A stretch of DNA of 64,000 nucleotides from Anolis sagrei (GCF_037176765.1 NC_090023.1:127977866-128041865); one strand, 5' to 3'. Shown: positions 22,458-33,746, counted from the stretch's first letter. The notes: generated from the sequence alone by a model not told the origin. Program-made: numbers and translations.

Positions 22458-24454
22458 ATAAATGAAAAATCTCCTCAGTAATTAGGTTAGTTATTTTTTA
22501 ATTAGATGAAAATATATCTATCTCATGTAGAACTGATTTTCTCTGTGGATGCTTCTACACAGCCCTTAAACCCCCGTCCAGAAGACCTGGATCTAATGAG
22601 GAATTTAATTAGTTCAGAACAAACTAAGGAAACCTTGGTTTGGATGCCTCCAGTAAAAACTGAAACAGGTCCTACATTTTGGGCCTGTCTGGATGGGCCC
22701 TGTGTGTGTTTGAATTAAAGAAGTGTCAGATTTTACTCATTTAGCTATTCCAATCAATTGTCTGTCTTGTTGAGTACTCAATGATTGGTGAATTTAGTCC
22801 ATATATTTATTTTTATTTCTGCAAAGGCAATATTAGGGTTGCACTTCGTAAATCCATGTGTTAATTCGTTCGAGGAAGTTGACTCTTCCTCTGGCCTCTA
22901 TTCTCACCATCACTTTGGTCAAGAACACCATCTTCATTCTTTAAGTTTAAATCAGTTGGTATCTAGCTACTAATTTTTCAGGCTTTGATATTTTTCTGTA
23001 ATGATTCCTAATTCCTATTCAGGTTTTTTGTCTTTTTATAATTAATTTTTAAGCAAAGAAGGTCAAATGACTCAATCACGCTGCCACCTCCAAGACAGGA
23101 AACCATGTCTTCCCAACAACTCCCATATCAGGAGACATTTGTCACTTTTGCTTTCTTCCATATCTGGATATTTCAAAGTTCATATTTTTAGATTAATACA
23201 TTTATTTTACATGAACACAGGCTTTCATCTTATGTAGAGTTTGAGCCTGAGCAATGGCCACATCAGAAAATATTGGTGCTACATTAAGTGTTTTTTTTAA
23301 AAAAAAAACTAATGAAGCACAGAATTAAGATTAAGAAATTCTTTTAAAGTAAGAAAATGAGGAGAGGAAAAAAACCCAAAACATTTGTTCTCATTTACTG
23401 GAATGAAACCCTTAAAATTTCTTCCATGATGGGCCTGCAGAGGAATGGGAGGGGGGAGGGGGGAAAGAGTTTACAACTTGATAAAGATCCTGTAATTTGT
23501 ATGTTCACCAAAGTCAACCACAGGTAGCAATACTGAAAAGTGTGTGTGCCTATCTGTGTCAATTTCCTTCATCATCGTGGGAAGAAGGACATTCAAAGAG
23601 ACTCGGGGAAAGCCTGTCTTAATTGCACAGATGAATTAAATGGATTAGAGTACTATGATGTTTTGTACCAGGGGATCTCTTTGAAGCCTAGTCAGAAATC
23701 TCGATTGATACAGAATGTTTTTGGCACTGGCTGGCAGAAACATATCTTCCCAGCATTGCAATGGTCCTGGAGGCTCTTCAAAGAGCTGATCTTAACCTTT
23801 GAAAACCTTAGGGGGTGTGGGAGGGGGATACCTGAACTGCCTTCCATATGTACCCACTCAGGATCTGCATCAAAGCACAGACAGGTTAAACCAGCTATGA
23901 AGAGTCCATTTTTCATTTGCCTTTGCTTGGAAAGGTGCGCTCCCCAATGCAGGTGCAATACACATCAATTGATATGGTTTTGGTTTGATTGTTGGCTGAT
24001 GGAATCAAACTGGGTAGAATTGTTGGAGACCCCAGTTTTGCCATTTGCTACGAGGGATAGTGGGCACCATTAGCAACAGGGCTGGAATACTTTTCTGTTG
24101 TATACCATCTGCCACCTCATTTACCATCAGAGAGGCTTATGACAGAGGCATAATGTGCACCAGTATCTGGGGGTGCTTCTAGACCGCACTAAATCATGGG
24201 TTTTAAACAGGGGCAAAAAATCCTGGGACTTCAGAAGAGGTCCACATACAAATCTGTTGGTCCTGGGATTTCTGCCTCCATTTTCCAGACTTGATGCTTT
24301 GTTGTGAGATTTAGAGGTTCCCAAGATGGCCACCATGAAATTTCTGCCAGAAACTTTGTTGTTTTTTTTTTTAAATCCCTCAAGATGCGGATATGTGGAG
24401 AATCACCACAGAAAATCAATGCAAAAGTTCTGTTCTTTGTCCTGGCCAGAAAAA

Positions 24455-24460
24455 TGTGCC
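24455..24460. repeat. Polinton target-site duplication, left
   Basis: TGTGCC directly before the left terminus; identical to 41235-41240. Confidence 0.93.
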
Positions 24461-24929
24461 AGTAGTAAAAGGTGGCACCTCTCGTCAAACTCAAATTTGA
24501 CAGGTACCACGCCCACTTTTGGGGAAGGCCCCTCCCACACCCCGCCCACTCAATGCCCGGAAGTCCCGCCTGCCCTAAACAGGAAATGGATGCCTGAGAG
24601 TCCCTCCCACGGGCTGAAACCCCACCCCAGTGTCCACCCCCACCCCGCCCAACCCATTTGTGTGGAACATAGCATGGATAGACCTATCCCCAACGAATGG
24701 GATGTGGAAATGAACAGCCTGAGCCCCTAGCGGCCCCTTTCTAAGATGCCATCACGTGATGTGTGGTAACCAATAGGGAATGGTTTAGGCCCTCAAGATG
24801 CCCATGTGATAGTGGGGCCCAATAGGCGGTGTTTTTAGGGTTTAAATAACTGTACTAGAGTTTTAGGGAGGCGCTCTGACTATTTTGCAGAACAACACAT
24901 AATATGGATTCGCCCGCTGGCCCGTCAAC
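24461..24929 (+). repeat. Polinton left TIR
   Basis: Matches the reverse complement of 40765-41234 with about nine differences. The inner end lies inside the coding sequence, so the first nine codons of both terminal genes (MDSPAGPST) are part of the repeat. Confidence 0.95.
24751..24903 (+). promoter_or_regulatory. Putative TIR promoter, left terminal gene
   Basis: In order: the palindrome ATCACGTGAT with a CACGTG E-box (24751-24760), CCAAT (24770-24774), a second CCAAT (24819-24823) and a TATA-like TTTAAATA (24841-24848), then the ATG at 24904. The same elements recur in the right TIR. Assignment is from motif order only. Confidence 0.5.
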
Positions 24930-25327
24930 TATGGACTTGCCTGATTCAACAGTGCATGATGATCTATGTAGGAAAAGGTACATCAGCTCATCTGAGGATG
25001 ATGAGGAAGAAGGGGAAGAAGCTAAAAGATCTCGGGAGGAAGAACGTGTAGTTCATGAATCTGTGAACAGTCTGTTGGATATGCTTTCAACACCAGCATA
25101 CGTTGAGCAGGTAATACTTATACGCTATTATTATGATCCATCTTAGGTTGAAAAGGGATGGTGGGGATGTTTCAAAAGGATGAAGTTGTATAACCTGTAA
25201 ATTACTAACACTCTGATCTTTTAAAACATTTTAGGGGGCTGCTGAAAATCCGCCTATCTCTGCTCTCTGGAAGCTCTGCTGTGTTGCACCAGGCCAGCTA
25301 CAAGTAAGTTTGAAAAGGGAACGTGGG

Positions 25328-25365
<38 letters not shown>

Positions 25366-25970
25366 GGGATAATGATCATTGTATGTGTTTTAACATGATT
25401 ATTTTGTTTTTATAGGAGACCCCTGAAATGGCAGCTATTCAGCGCCCTGGACACGAGGTCGTGTCAAGCATCCTTGGGTTGGAAAGGGATATTCAACCAA
25501 CAGATGAAATCCAGAAACCAGACATGTACGCATTTGCAAAAGGAGTCATTTATTCTATTTTAGAATATTGTTTGGATTCTGAATTATTTGAATTTTGTGA
25601 AGGCTGTGTGACGTCACAGCCAAATCAACTTGCTCATGACTGTGTGTCATGGAATATAACATTCTTTAATAAGAAGCTAAGAGATATATGTGACAATGTT
25701 TGCTTTAAAAGTCTGCTCCATATGTATATATTATATAGTTATTCCCAAAAATGTCTTTCTCTGACTAATGAAACAGTGGATTATATCCTGAATTTGGTAA
25801 TATCGTTAAGGAGTAATGATTCTCCACATGATTTTTTATATTCAGAATTGAAAAGATGTAATGAGAACTTGCTTAAAAAGATGAAACGCATTTTGCAAAA
25901 AAGAAAATACACGGATTTTGTGAAATCACCTGGGGGTATTATCGTCAGTTTTAAAAAGCAAAGAATCTAA
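24904..25970 (+). CDS. Polinton left terminal gene, three candidate exons, unknown function
   Basis: Candidate exons are 24904-25110, 25235-25303 and 25416-25970. Both introns have GT…AG borders (GTAATA…TTTTAG; GTAAGT…TTATAG) and both are phase 0. The frame stays open from the TIR start codon to TAA, giving about 276 residues. The first exon carries an acidic, serine-led patch (SSSEDDEEEGEE) after DDLCRKR, like casein-kinase-2 target stretches beside host-factor motifs of small DNA viruses. A strict LxCxE motif is not present. The third exon is cysteine-rich and mostly helical in character (SILEYCLDSELFEFCEGC), with a basic C-terminus. A poly(A) signal follows at 26007. Intron 2 holds a (GT)n tract. 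I do not recognise the protein. An accessory host-interaction role is only a guess from its terminal position. Confidence 0.7.
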
Positions 25971-26006
25971 TTCATCTGTAAAAATTGTAATTTAAAAAGG
26001 ATGTGG

Positions 26007-26012
26007 AATAAA
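26007..26012 (+). terminator. Poly(A) signal, left terminal gene
   Basis: AATAAA 37 bases after the stop codon of the left terminal gene. Confidence 0.65.
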
Positions 26013-26049
26013 ATGATTTAAAACAGTATGCCATTTATGCCTTTTATCC

Positions 26050-26660
26050 TCATTTAACATTTATGAAATAATTTGAAAGAAAATCACATTGAAAATCAGG
26101 CCTTCTATCTGCTAAAATACATCAGAATGCTACATTCCTTTACTAAGGGGGGGGTGCATGGCAAATACACTGTGCAGGAGCTAACTATCACCCCATCTGC
26201 TAAAACAGAGCTCCAGTGGCCTGGTTTCTAAGGCCTGTTTTCTTCAAAGGCCTGCTATCTATCACCCTATCTGCTAAAACAGAGCTCCAGTGGCCTGGTT
26301 TCTAAGGCCTGTTTTCTTCAAAGGCCTACTATCTATCACCCCATCTGCTCATGCTCAGCTAAAAACAGTCTCCTCCACAAACAGAATACCATTTAACATT
26401 TATGAAATAATTTGAAAGAAAATCACATTGAAAATCAGGCCTTCTATCTGCTAAAATACAACAGAATGCTACATTCCTTTACTAAGGGGGTGCATGGCAA
26501 ATACACTGTGCAGGAGCTAACTATCACCCCATCTGCTAAAACAGAGCTCCAGTGGGGCTGGTTTCTAAGGTCTGTTTCCTTCAAAGGCCTGCTATCTATC
26601 ATCCCATCTGCTAAAACAGAGCTCCAGTGGCCTGGTTTCTTCAATGGGCTGTTTTCTTCA
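26050..26660. repeat. 340-bp direct repeat with inner ~70-bp repeats
   Basis: CATTTAACATTTATGAAATA … begins at 26052 and again at 26392 (period 340), with high identity over at least 250 bases. Inside each copy the motif CATCTGCTAAAACAGAGCTC plus CAGTGG…GGTTTCTAAGGCCTG recurs in two units about 70 bases apart. It is non-coding and sits between the left terminal gene and the polymerase transcription unit. Confidence 0.9.
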
Positions 26661-26824
26661 AAGGGGCTGCTATCTGCTATACTAGGCCTTCAAAGGATGT
26701 CTCAAACTTTTACCATTAATCCACATGCTAGATGTTATCTTGTAAATCACATGTTATCTAATAAAACACATGTAACATCTATCTGTAATATTGCCAATAG
26801 CACAGACAGTATGTGTTAAGGGCC

Positions 26825-26957
26825 CCAACCAATGAACTTTCTCAGATTCAAAAATGGGGTGAGTTAACCCACCCCTCACTGGCTAAAATGTATAAAAAGC
26901 TTCTTAAAATTCAATTCTCTCCTTCCATTTTCTGGCACACCTCTACACGTTTGATTG
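26825..26957 (+). promoter_or_regulatory. Candidate polymerase promoter and leader exon
   Basis: A CCAAT box (in CAACCAATGAAC, about 26827) is followed 60 bases on by a consensus TATAAAAA (26891-26898) and then by a strong splice donor G|GTGAGT at 26957/26958. The arrangement suggests a transcription start near 26920 and an untranslated or short leader exon. That exon would be spliced to the first polymerase-side acceptor at 28633. This is inference; no transcript data are available. Confidence 0.4.
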
Positions 26958-26992
26958 GTGAGTGCTACCAGCCCATCCTTCTCTCTACCTAT

Positions 26993-26994
<2 letters not shown>

Positions 26995-27026
<32 letters not shown>

Positions 27027-27045
27027 CGGGGGGGGGGGGGGGTCT
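26995..27045. repeat. CT/CA microsatellite and G-tract
   Basis: (CT)n then (CA)n, then CTCTCTTTC and a run of about 16 G. The same flank without the long tracts recurs at about 27888-27950. Confidence 0.85.
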
Positions 27046-27097
27046 AGAAAAGCCATGAAAATAATAATATGTGTATTTGATCAGTGGATTTAACATT

Positions 27098-27306
27098 ATT
27101 AGTATTATATTATTAGCGTTGAACAATATTAACATTATATTTACGTTCTTGTACTAAGGCATGTTGTTACAATATTCAACCATTGCATTATATTAACACT
27201 GTTTCACAATATTATGTGTATATACAACATATTGATTAGTTGACATATTATGTTAAATTCTATATTATATTATCACCACATATACTATACTACCAGATAT
27301 ATATAT

Positions 27307-27345
<39 letters not shown>

Positions 27346-27539
27346 TATTATATTATTAGCGTTGAACAATATTAACATTATATTTACGTTCTTGTACTAA
27401 GGCATGTTGTTACAATATTCAACCATTGCATTATATTAACACTGTTTCACAATATTATGTGTATATACAACATATTGATTAGTTGACATATTATGTTAAA
27501 TTCTATATTATATTATCACCACATATACTATACTACCAG

Positions 27540-27590
<51 letters not shown>

Positions 27591-27720
27591 TATTATATTA
27601 TTAGCGTTGAACAATATTAACATATTTTACGTTCTTGTACTAAGACATGTTGTCACAATATTCAAGCAAAGCATTATATTAACACTGTTGTTCAATATTA
27701 TATGTATATACAATATATTA
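27098..27720. repeat. ~243-bp AT-rich tandem repeat, 2.5 copies
   Basis: Units start at 27098, 27341 and 27586 with ATTAGTATTATATTATTAGC and end in (TA)n tracts. The first two are nearly identical and the third is cut at 27720 by a CR1 scrap. A further partial unit (ATATTGATTAGTTGACATAT …) reappears at about 28200-28265. The block is bounded by a direct repeat (TCTAGAAAAGCCATGAAAAT … GATCAGTGGATT at 27045 and 27910). Confidence 0.9.
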
Positions 27721-27882
27721 GATGGAATCTCCTTTCTTGTAGTTTGAAGCCCTTGCTCCATTGCGTCCTAGTCTCCAGGGAAGCAGAAAACAAGCTTGCT
27801 CGCTCCTCCCTATGACTATCTCTCACATATTCATACATGGCGATCATATAGTCTTCTCTTCTTCTTCTGCTTAAACATGCTG
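27720..27882 (-). mobile_element. CR1 fragment inside the Polinton non-coding block
   Basis: Matches the C-terminal part of the CR1 at 14355-14520 (GATGGAATCTCCTTTCTTGT … AGCAGAAAACAAGCTTGCTC). It is a short internal CR1 piece without the 3' terminus, so it may have arrived by rearrangement and not by ordinary retrotransposition. Confidence 0.8.
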
Positions 27883-27950
27883 TAACTCTCACACACTCTC
27901 TTTCTGGGTCTAGAAAAGCCATGAAAATAATACCATGTGTATTTGATCAG

Positions 27951-28630
27951 TGGATTAGCAATTCACTGTGAAAGTAACTAGCTGCTAACGTGTTGTTATC
28001 TCTTAACAATGAGAAAAAGCCTTGAATATGCATTGTGCGGGGAGAGTAATTGAGTATTCTAACTTTTCAACCATGCATAGGGTTAGCAAGGGGAAGGAGG
28101 AGAGGGGTGGCTTAGAGCAGCTTTTTATAACTGCACCCCTTTTCATTTCATTTCTGATTTTGTTTTAAATGTTTTATATAAATAATACAAAATATCAGCA
28201 ATATTATGTGTATATAGAACATATTGATTAGTTGACATATTATGTTAAATTATATATTATATTCAAACAATGTTTCATATTTAATATATGATATATATAT
28301 ATATATATATATATATAACAATGATAAAAAGGAATTGTGTACAACCATATTTGCGCACAATGTTTTTGATATTTTGTCATGATTCAAAACATTTTGTTAT
28401 GCGATGATTGTTTGCAGTAGATGCATATTATAAATAAATAAACAAAATAAATAAATAACAAGAAAATTATTATTCTTAATAAAACTTGTTATAACAACAT
28501 GGTCCTCTTTTTTCAATTGTTTATTAATATTATATAATGATAATGAGACCTAGGCCTTCGTTCTATTTTAATGCGGTTTTAACTATGTACAACCTGTTTA
28601 ACCATCATCTTCTCCCCTTCTTGCCCAACC
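27951..28630. other. Polinton non-coding AT-rich block
   Basis: Contains a partial 243-bp unit (28200-28265), an (AT)n tract (28290-28316) and otherwise unremarkable AT-rich DNA up to the acceptor at 28633. I see no coding exon. Confidence 0.5.
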
Positions 28631-28633
28631 TAG

Positions 28634-29270
28634 ATACAATACATCAATTCCTCCAGAAATGAGACACGTATACACTGCCGCTATTATCCACCCTCCACCA
28701 TACGGTGATTCAAATATGGCACTACATGATGTTTTAGCGGATAGTGAAATTATAACGGCTGAAGAGCCAGATCCACAACTGATAGGAGGTTTGTTCTTAT
28801 ACCCTGAAATAATATATAATATTAATAATAATAATAAAATGAATGCACAATGAGTGTGTCTGTGTGTTTTCTGAAATACATGTCTATTTTCAGAAGGTGG
28901 AGTATTTTCTGATTTCGTTGATGACGCCTCTGCCGCCGCTGCAGCTGCTGCTGTCCAAAAGGCTGATACCAATGATTCTATAAATACAGGTAATGCTAAC
29001 CCACGGATTATAAACGGAGCATTGTGTATCAAAAACACAACATAAAATACTATTTAAAATACTAAATAAATTTTAATCAAAGCAATAACAGTCTCAACCC
29101 TATGAAATAATGAACTTACAGAAATCAATAGAACACCCCTATAAATAAATAAAATAACCATTCATAAGGAAGTTTTTAGGACAAGCTAACCATGTGGTTG
29201 TAATTGTATTTTCTAGATATTCATTCTGACAACCCTGCCACATCCATTCCGTCAACTTCAAAAAATCAAG
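28634..29270 (+). CDS. Three short candidate exons upstream of Polinton PolB
   Basis: Candidate exons are 28634-28788, 28894-28989 and 29217-29270. Each has an AG acceptor and GT donor, and each ends in phase 1. The next acceptor (29361) opens the large polymerase exon in the matching phase. The encoded segments are acidic and proline/alanine-rich (IIHPPPYGDS; DDASAAAAAAAVQKAD), unlike the basic start of the polymerase exon. The series of three same-phase introns makes chance unlikely. The first acceptor needs an upstream exon ending in phase 2, or else translation starts at the ATG at 28659. Function is unknown; an N-terminal extension of the polymerase or a separate protein are both possible. 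Confidence 0.55.
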
Positions 29271-29361
29271 GTAATGAGGTGTTTGTCTCTCCTACAGAAT
29301 GTCTTGCTACACATATGAGAAATAGTTATTCATGTATTGATATTTTATTTGTTACTTTTAG

Positions 29362-32300
29362 GAAAAGGCATGAAACGCGGCAGACCAGAAACTCAGAAAG
29401 CATCTAAACCCCGCAAAAAGCAGAAAGGCGACGCTGGCGTCAAAGATGCCCAAGGCCAAACCCCCCAAAAAAGAAAATTTACTACATTGAATGAATGTTA
29501 TGATGAACTTAATAGATTGACTGCGGAAGTGGTCCACAATCATAAACGGATTATGGCTTGTAAGGAGAGAAATGCTCAAATAATGGACCGTGATTTACAA
29601 AAAATTTATTCGGAAATTAAAGCACTAGAAAAATATCGGATGCTTACAAAGTCAGCTTACTATCAGAGGGGTGGGGGTATGAACAGTAGGGGGAAAAGAA
29701 AGCAAAAGAAGCCCTGTCCTGGAGATCTGTACTGGAAAAGAAGACGTAAATTGATAAAAAAGGCAAGACAAACTCTTGCCAGGTCCAAAAGTAAGAAAAA
29801 ACATAAAAGAGCATGCCCCTTAACGAGGTCAGACACGGTTTCTCCTAACAGTACAGACACACAGAGGGGGGCGCATTCTCCAAAGCACCATCAGTTAGAA
29901 GTTGCAGCTAATGTTAATGATCAAATCCAACAGGAAGACCACAATGCTGATGAGGTTAATGGTTCACACCCGGTGTTTGCTGAATGTGTGCGCTCATGGC
30001 AGCATCCAATTCCTGATTACAGCACATGGCGATTCGTTGAGGTATACCGTTTCAGAAATTTAGAAATGATTAGGTCATACGCCGAGATTGTAACGGTATT
30101 ATACAGCTCGATCCAGGGCATATTAGACCGGCTGGCGCCTAGAATCGAACCTGATGATTTTGTTCAGGTGAGACTAGAAGCCTCAGGATTACGAAATCCA
30201 CTCTTCTCTTTTAAAAGAAGCAGGGAACTTTTTAATGCTGAGGAGTTCCTATCAAACCTTAGCCGCCTCTTACAAAGCAGTATGGAAATATGTGCTCACG
30301 GTGATTTTGAGTTCGTGGTTACTATAACAAAACCACTACGAGGTGGAGCACATCGAAAACTGGGTTCAATCCCCGCTAGTGAAATAATAGCCCGAAAAAG
30401 ACAATATTTGATAGATTTGAATTATTCAGGAAGCAATCTATGCTTTGGGGGTGCTTTATTCGGGGTAATGAGTTTACAGAAACCCACAGATTCCGAAATG
30501 TTGACAGCTGGTCAAAAACTGCATATGGAGCTTGGTTGGTCTGATAAAAAAAAGGTAACCCTTAAGGACATTTCTACAGTCGAACAGCATTTAAGAGTCA
30601 ACATCGATGTAGCCTATTACTCAAAAAAGTCAGGATGGTGTGTTTTTAAAACAGAAGGACCCATTTATCCCAAAGCCTATACGTTACTATTACATGAAGA
30701 ACATTTCTACGGGGTACTGAATGTAAAAGCTCTATTTGGCATGCGTAACTACTGTCAATTTTGTCGCAAACTCTATAATCATGACAGACATTCTTGCCTG
30801 TTTTATTGTAGAATGTGTATGAGAAAGGACTGCTCTAATGTAGTTGACGAGCAGGTTCGTTGTCCAAGATGTAAGTTTCATTGTAGGTCTAACGCTTGCT
30901 TAAAATTACATCAACAACTGTTCTTAGAGAAGAAAGTCAAATGTCCAGCGAGGAGGTATTGTACAAAGTGTTGTCATTATCAGGATGCGGATCATGATGA
31001 TGAAAGATGTAAAGGTAGACAGTGTATGGTTTGTTGGGGGTACATTGTTGAAGATGAAGACCATGTGTGTTACATGCAAACACTTAATCGGCCAAAGCTT
31101 TCTGTGAAATACATGTTTTATGACTTTGAATCACAACAAGAATCGGGGGTTCATAAGCCAGTGTATTGTTTTATAAAAGCTTTTCCAGGGGAAACAGTGG
31201 AGTGTTTTAAACCAGATTACGTGGAAGAGGATAGCGGGTCTGAGGATAGTGATGATGAAATAGTGGGGGGTGTGGCCCCGTGGAAGTTTGCAGGTAAAAC
31301 ATGGGAATTTAGGGGTGAAAACTGTGTTGAACAGTTTATTAAGACGTTTACAAAAGATGGCGCCTTCAAAGATTCAACATTCATAGCCCACAATTCAAAG
31401 GGATATGACTGTTACTTTATACTCAATCAGTTAGTGAAGGAGAAACTGGATGTTAAAATTATAGCACAAGGTGGTAAGTTAATCTGTGTTACAATTGTAG
31501 CGTTAGGCATAAAATTCATTGACTCACTCAGTCACCTTCCCATGGCACTCTCTAAATTACCAAAAGCTTTAGGGTTTGATGAGGTCAAAGGCTATTTTCC
31601 ACATTATTTCAACACAGCTGAGAATTGGAATTATGTTGGGCCTTTGCCGCTGCCCAAATACTATGGTGTAGAATACATGATGCCTGCTGAAAAGACAGCC
31701 TTTACCAAGTGGTATGAAGAGAACCGCTCAAAAACCTTCGATATGCAAAAAGAGTTATACTACTGTCAGAAGGATGTAGAGATTTTGGTGAAGGCCTGTA
31801 CCAAGTACAGACACGAAATAGTTCAACTCACAACGGCGATCAGGAAAGTTCTCGTAGGCAAGAAAAAAGAAAAAGTCATAAAATACAGAGCGGCTATAGA
31901 TCCGTTACAATATCCGACCATTGCAGGTGTAGCTCTAGCAATGTACAGGTTCAAATTTCTTAGGAAGGATACTATAGCTATCCCAAGTTGTAATGATTAT
32001 CATAATCAGTACAAGCGATTCTCAACGGCGTCTATACAGTGGCTCTCTTTTGTCAGTCATAAGGAAAAGGTTGAAATACGCCATGCTCTGAATGGCGGGG
32101 AGGTTAAAGTTGGCAATTATTTTCTAGACGGTTATGCAGTTGTGGGTGAAAGGGAAATTGCCTATGAATTTCTGGGTTGTTACCACCATGGATGTGTCCA
32201 ATGTTATTCTCCAGAGGAGGTCAATTCCCTGGTGGGAAAAAGTTATGAGTTTCTTTTTAATGCGACACAGAAAAGGAATGCAGACCTCCAACGCTTAGGG

Positions 32301-33746
32301 TTCGAAGTGCGCACCATTTGGGAGCATGAGTGGAGACATATGGTAAAAACAGATTTGGAAGTCCAGGCTTATCTTGCAAACGCCAAATTTCCAGATCCGC
32401 TAAAACCTCGCGATGCGCTTTTTGGCGGTCGCACAAATGCTGTATGTCTCTATTATAAGCCTAAAGATGGGGAAGCTGTGAAATATTATGACTTTACCAG
32501 TCTGTATCCCTATGTCAACAAAACAAAAGAGTACCCCTTGGGGCATCCTAAAATCATCTACAAGGATTTTAAGCCCCTTTCAAATTATTTCGGACTGGTA
32601 AAAGCCAAAGTTTTTCCCCCTAGAAATCTCTATTTCCCAGTTTTGCCTTCCAGAATCTCTGGAAAACTCATGTTCGTCCTGTGCTCAAGCTGTGCAGAAA
32701 CCCAACATCAGGAGCCTTGTGACCACACAGATGAGGAGAGAGCGTTATCAGGTACATGGTGTACAGTTGAGTTGAACGTAGCTATAGCAAAGGGTTATAG
32801 AGTTGCCGAGATTTTCGAGGTCTGGCATTTTGAGCATCGTTCTGCAGATCTGTTTTCGGAGTATATAAAATTGCATCTTCGTCAAAAGCAGGAGGCTTCA
32901 GGTTACCCTCAATGGTGTGTAAGTAAGCAAGATAAATCTAAGTATATAAGGGATTATCGTGCACGGGAGGGCGTGCGTTTACGTAGAAAGGAAATTGCGG
33001 TGAATCCTGCAAAGCGTCAAATTGCCAAATTGTTTTTAAACTCCTTGTGGGGAAAGTTTGGGCAGAGAACAAATTTAGCAGTCACAGAAGTGCTGAGAGA
33101 TCCGGAGGATTTCTTTCAAATTCTATTTTCTGATGCTTATAAGGTGTCCATGTGTGAGTTTCTGGATGAAGAGGCTGTCTGTCTCTCGTGAAAATATTCC
33201 GACGACCGTGTGACAACCTCTGGGAGAAAAAATGAATTCATAGCATGTTTTACCACGGCATATGCAAGGCTTGAACTCTACAATTTGTTAGATAGATTAG
33301 GCAGACGTGTTTTGTATCATGACACAGACAGTGTCATTTTTGTAAGTAAGGAAGGGGAATGGGAACCACCTCTAGGGGATTATTTAGGGGATCTCACAAG
33401 TGAAATTCCGCCAGATCAGACTATTACAGAGTTTGTCAGCATTGGTCCGAAATCCTATGGCTATAAATTGTCTGATGGTACAGCTTGTATGAAGGTAAAG
33501 GGAATCACCCTGAATAGCGCGAACTGTGAGAAAATTAATTTTACTAGTCTTAAAGACTTGGCATTTGATTACGTCTCAGACAAGAAAGACTGTCAGCCTC
33601 GTGAAATTGTGATACATCAGCCAGGTATTGTTCGAAATAAGCGCCAGTGGACGCTTCACACGAAAACTCTCAAAAAAACTCAGAAGGTTGTATTTGATAA
33701 AAGAGTGATTAAGGCAGGGTTTACAACGCTCCCTTATGGATACTGA
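29362..33746 (+). CDS. POLB: Polinton protein-primed DNA polymerase B region
   Basis: Family-B, protein-primed DNA polymerase with 3'-5' exonuclease, which replicates the element from its ends. Parts in order: a basic AT-hook/NLS-like start (KRGRPE … RKKQK), a Lys/Arg-rich region (about 29640-29830) and the Polinton N-terminal domain. A Cys/His-rich zinc-binding segment follows (about 30745-31075). Next come Exo I (YDFES, about 31118), Exo II (AHNSKGYD, about 31390) and Exo III (YYCQKDVE, about 31760). An insertion resembling Vsr/restriction-fold nucleases follows (FLGCYHHGC … VRTIWEHEW, about 32165-32335). Then motif A (DFTSLYP, about 32490), motif B (NSLWGKFG, about 33040) and motif C (YHDTDS, about 33315). 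Its end overlaps the start of the ATPase gene. The coordinates describe a fossil region, not a curated protein. Confidence 0.93.

Larger units (their letters stand above)
20887..24454. other. Intergenic, no gene recognised
   Basis: 3.6 kb of AT-rich DNA flanking the left end of the Polinton. Apart from two perfect hairpins (listed separately) and short homopolymer runs I see no repeat or coding signature. A 177-codon frame at 23540 has no domain and is probably chance. Confidence 0.45.

Noticed and set aside
23540-24073. 177-codon frame on the plus strand
   Set aside because: No domain, no splice or promoter context, and Cys/Trp/His composition typical of chance translation.
24925-25060. LxCxE retinoblastoma-binding motif in the left terminal gene
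   Set aside because: DDLCRKR followed by an acidic patch looks similar, but the required Glu and spacing are absent.
26050-26660. CRISPR-like or satellite array
   Set aside because: Only two long units with imperfect inner repeats and no spacers; it belongs to the Polinton non-coding block in a vertebrate genome.
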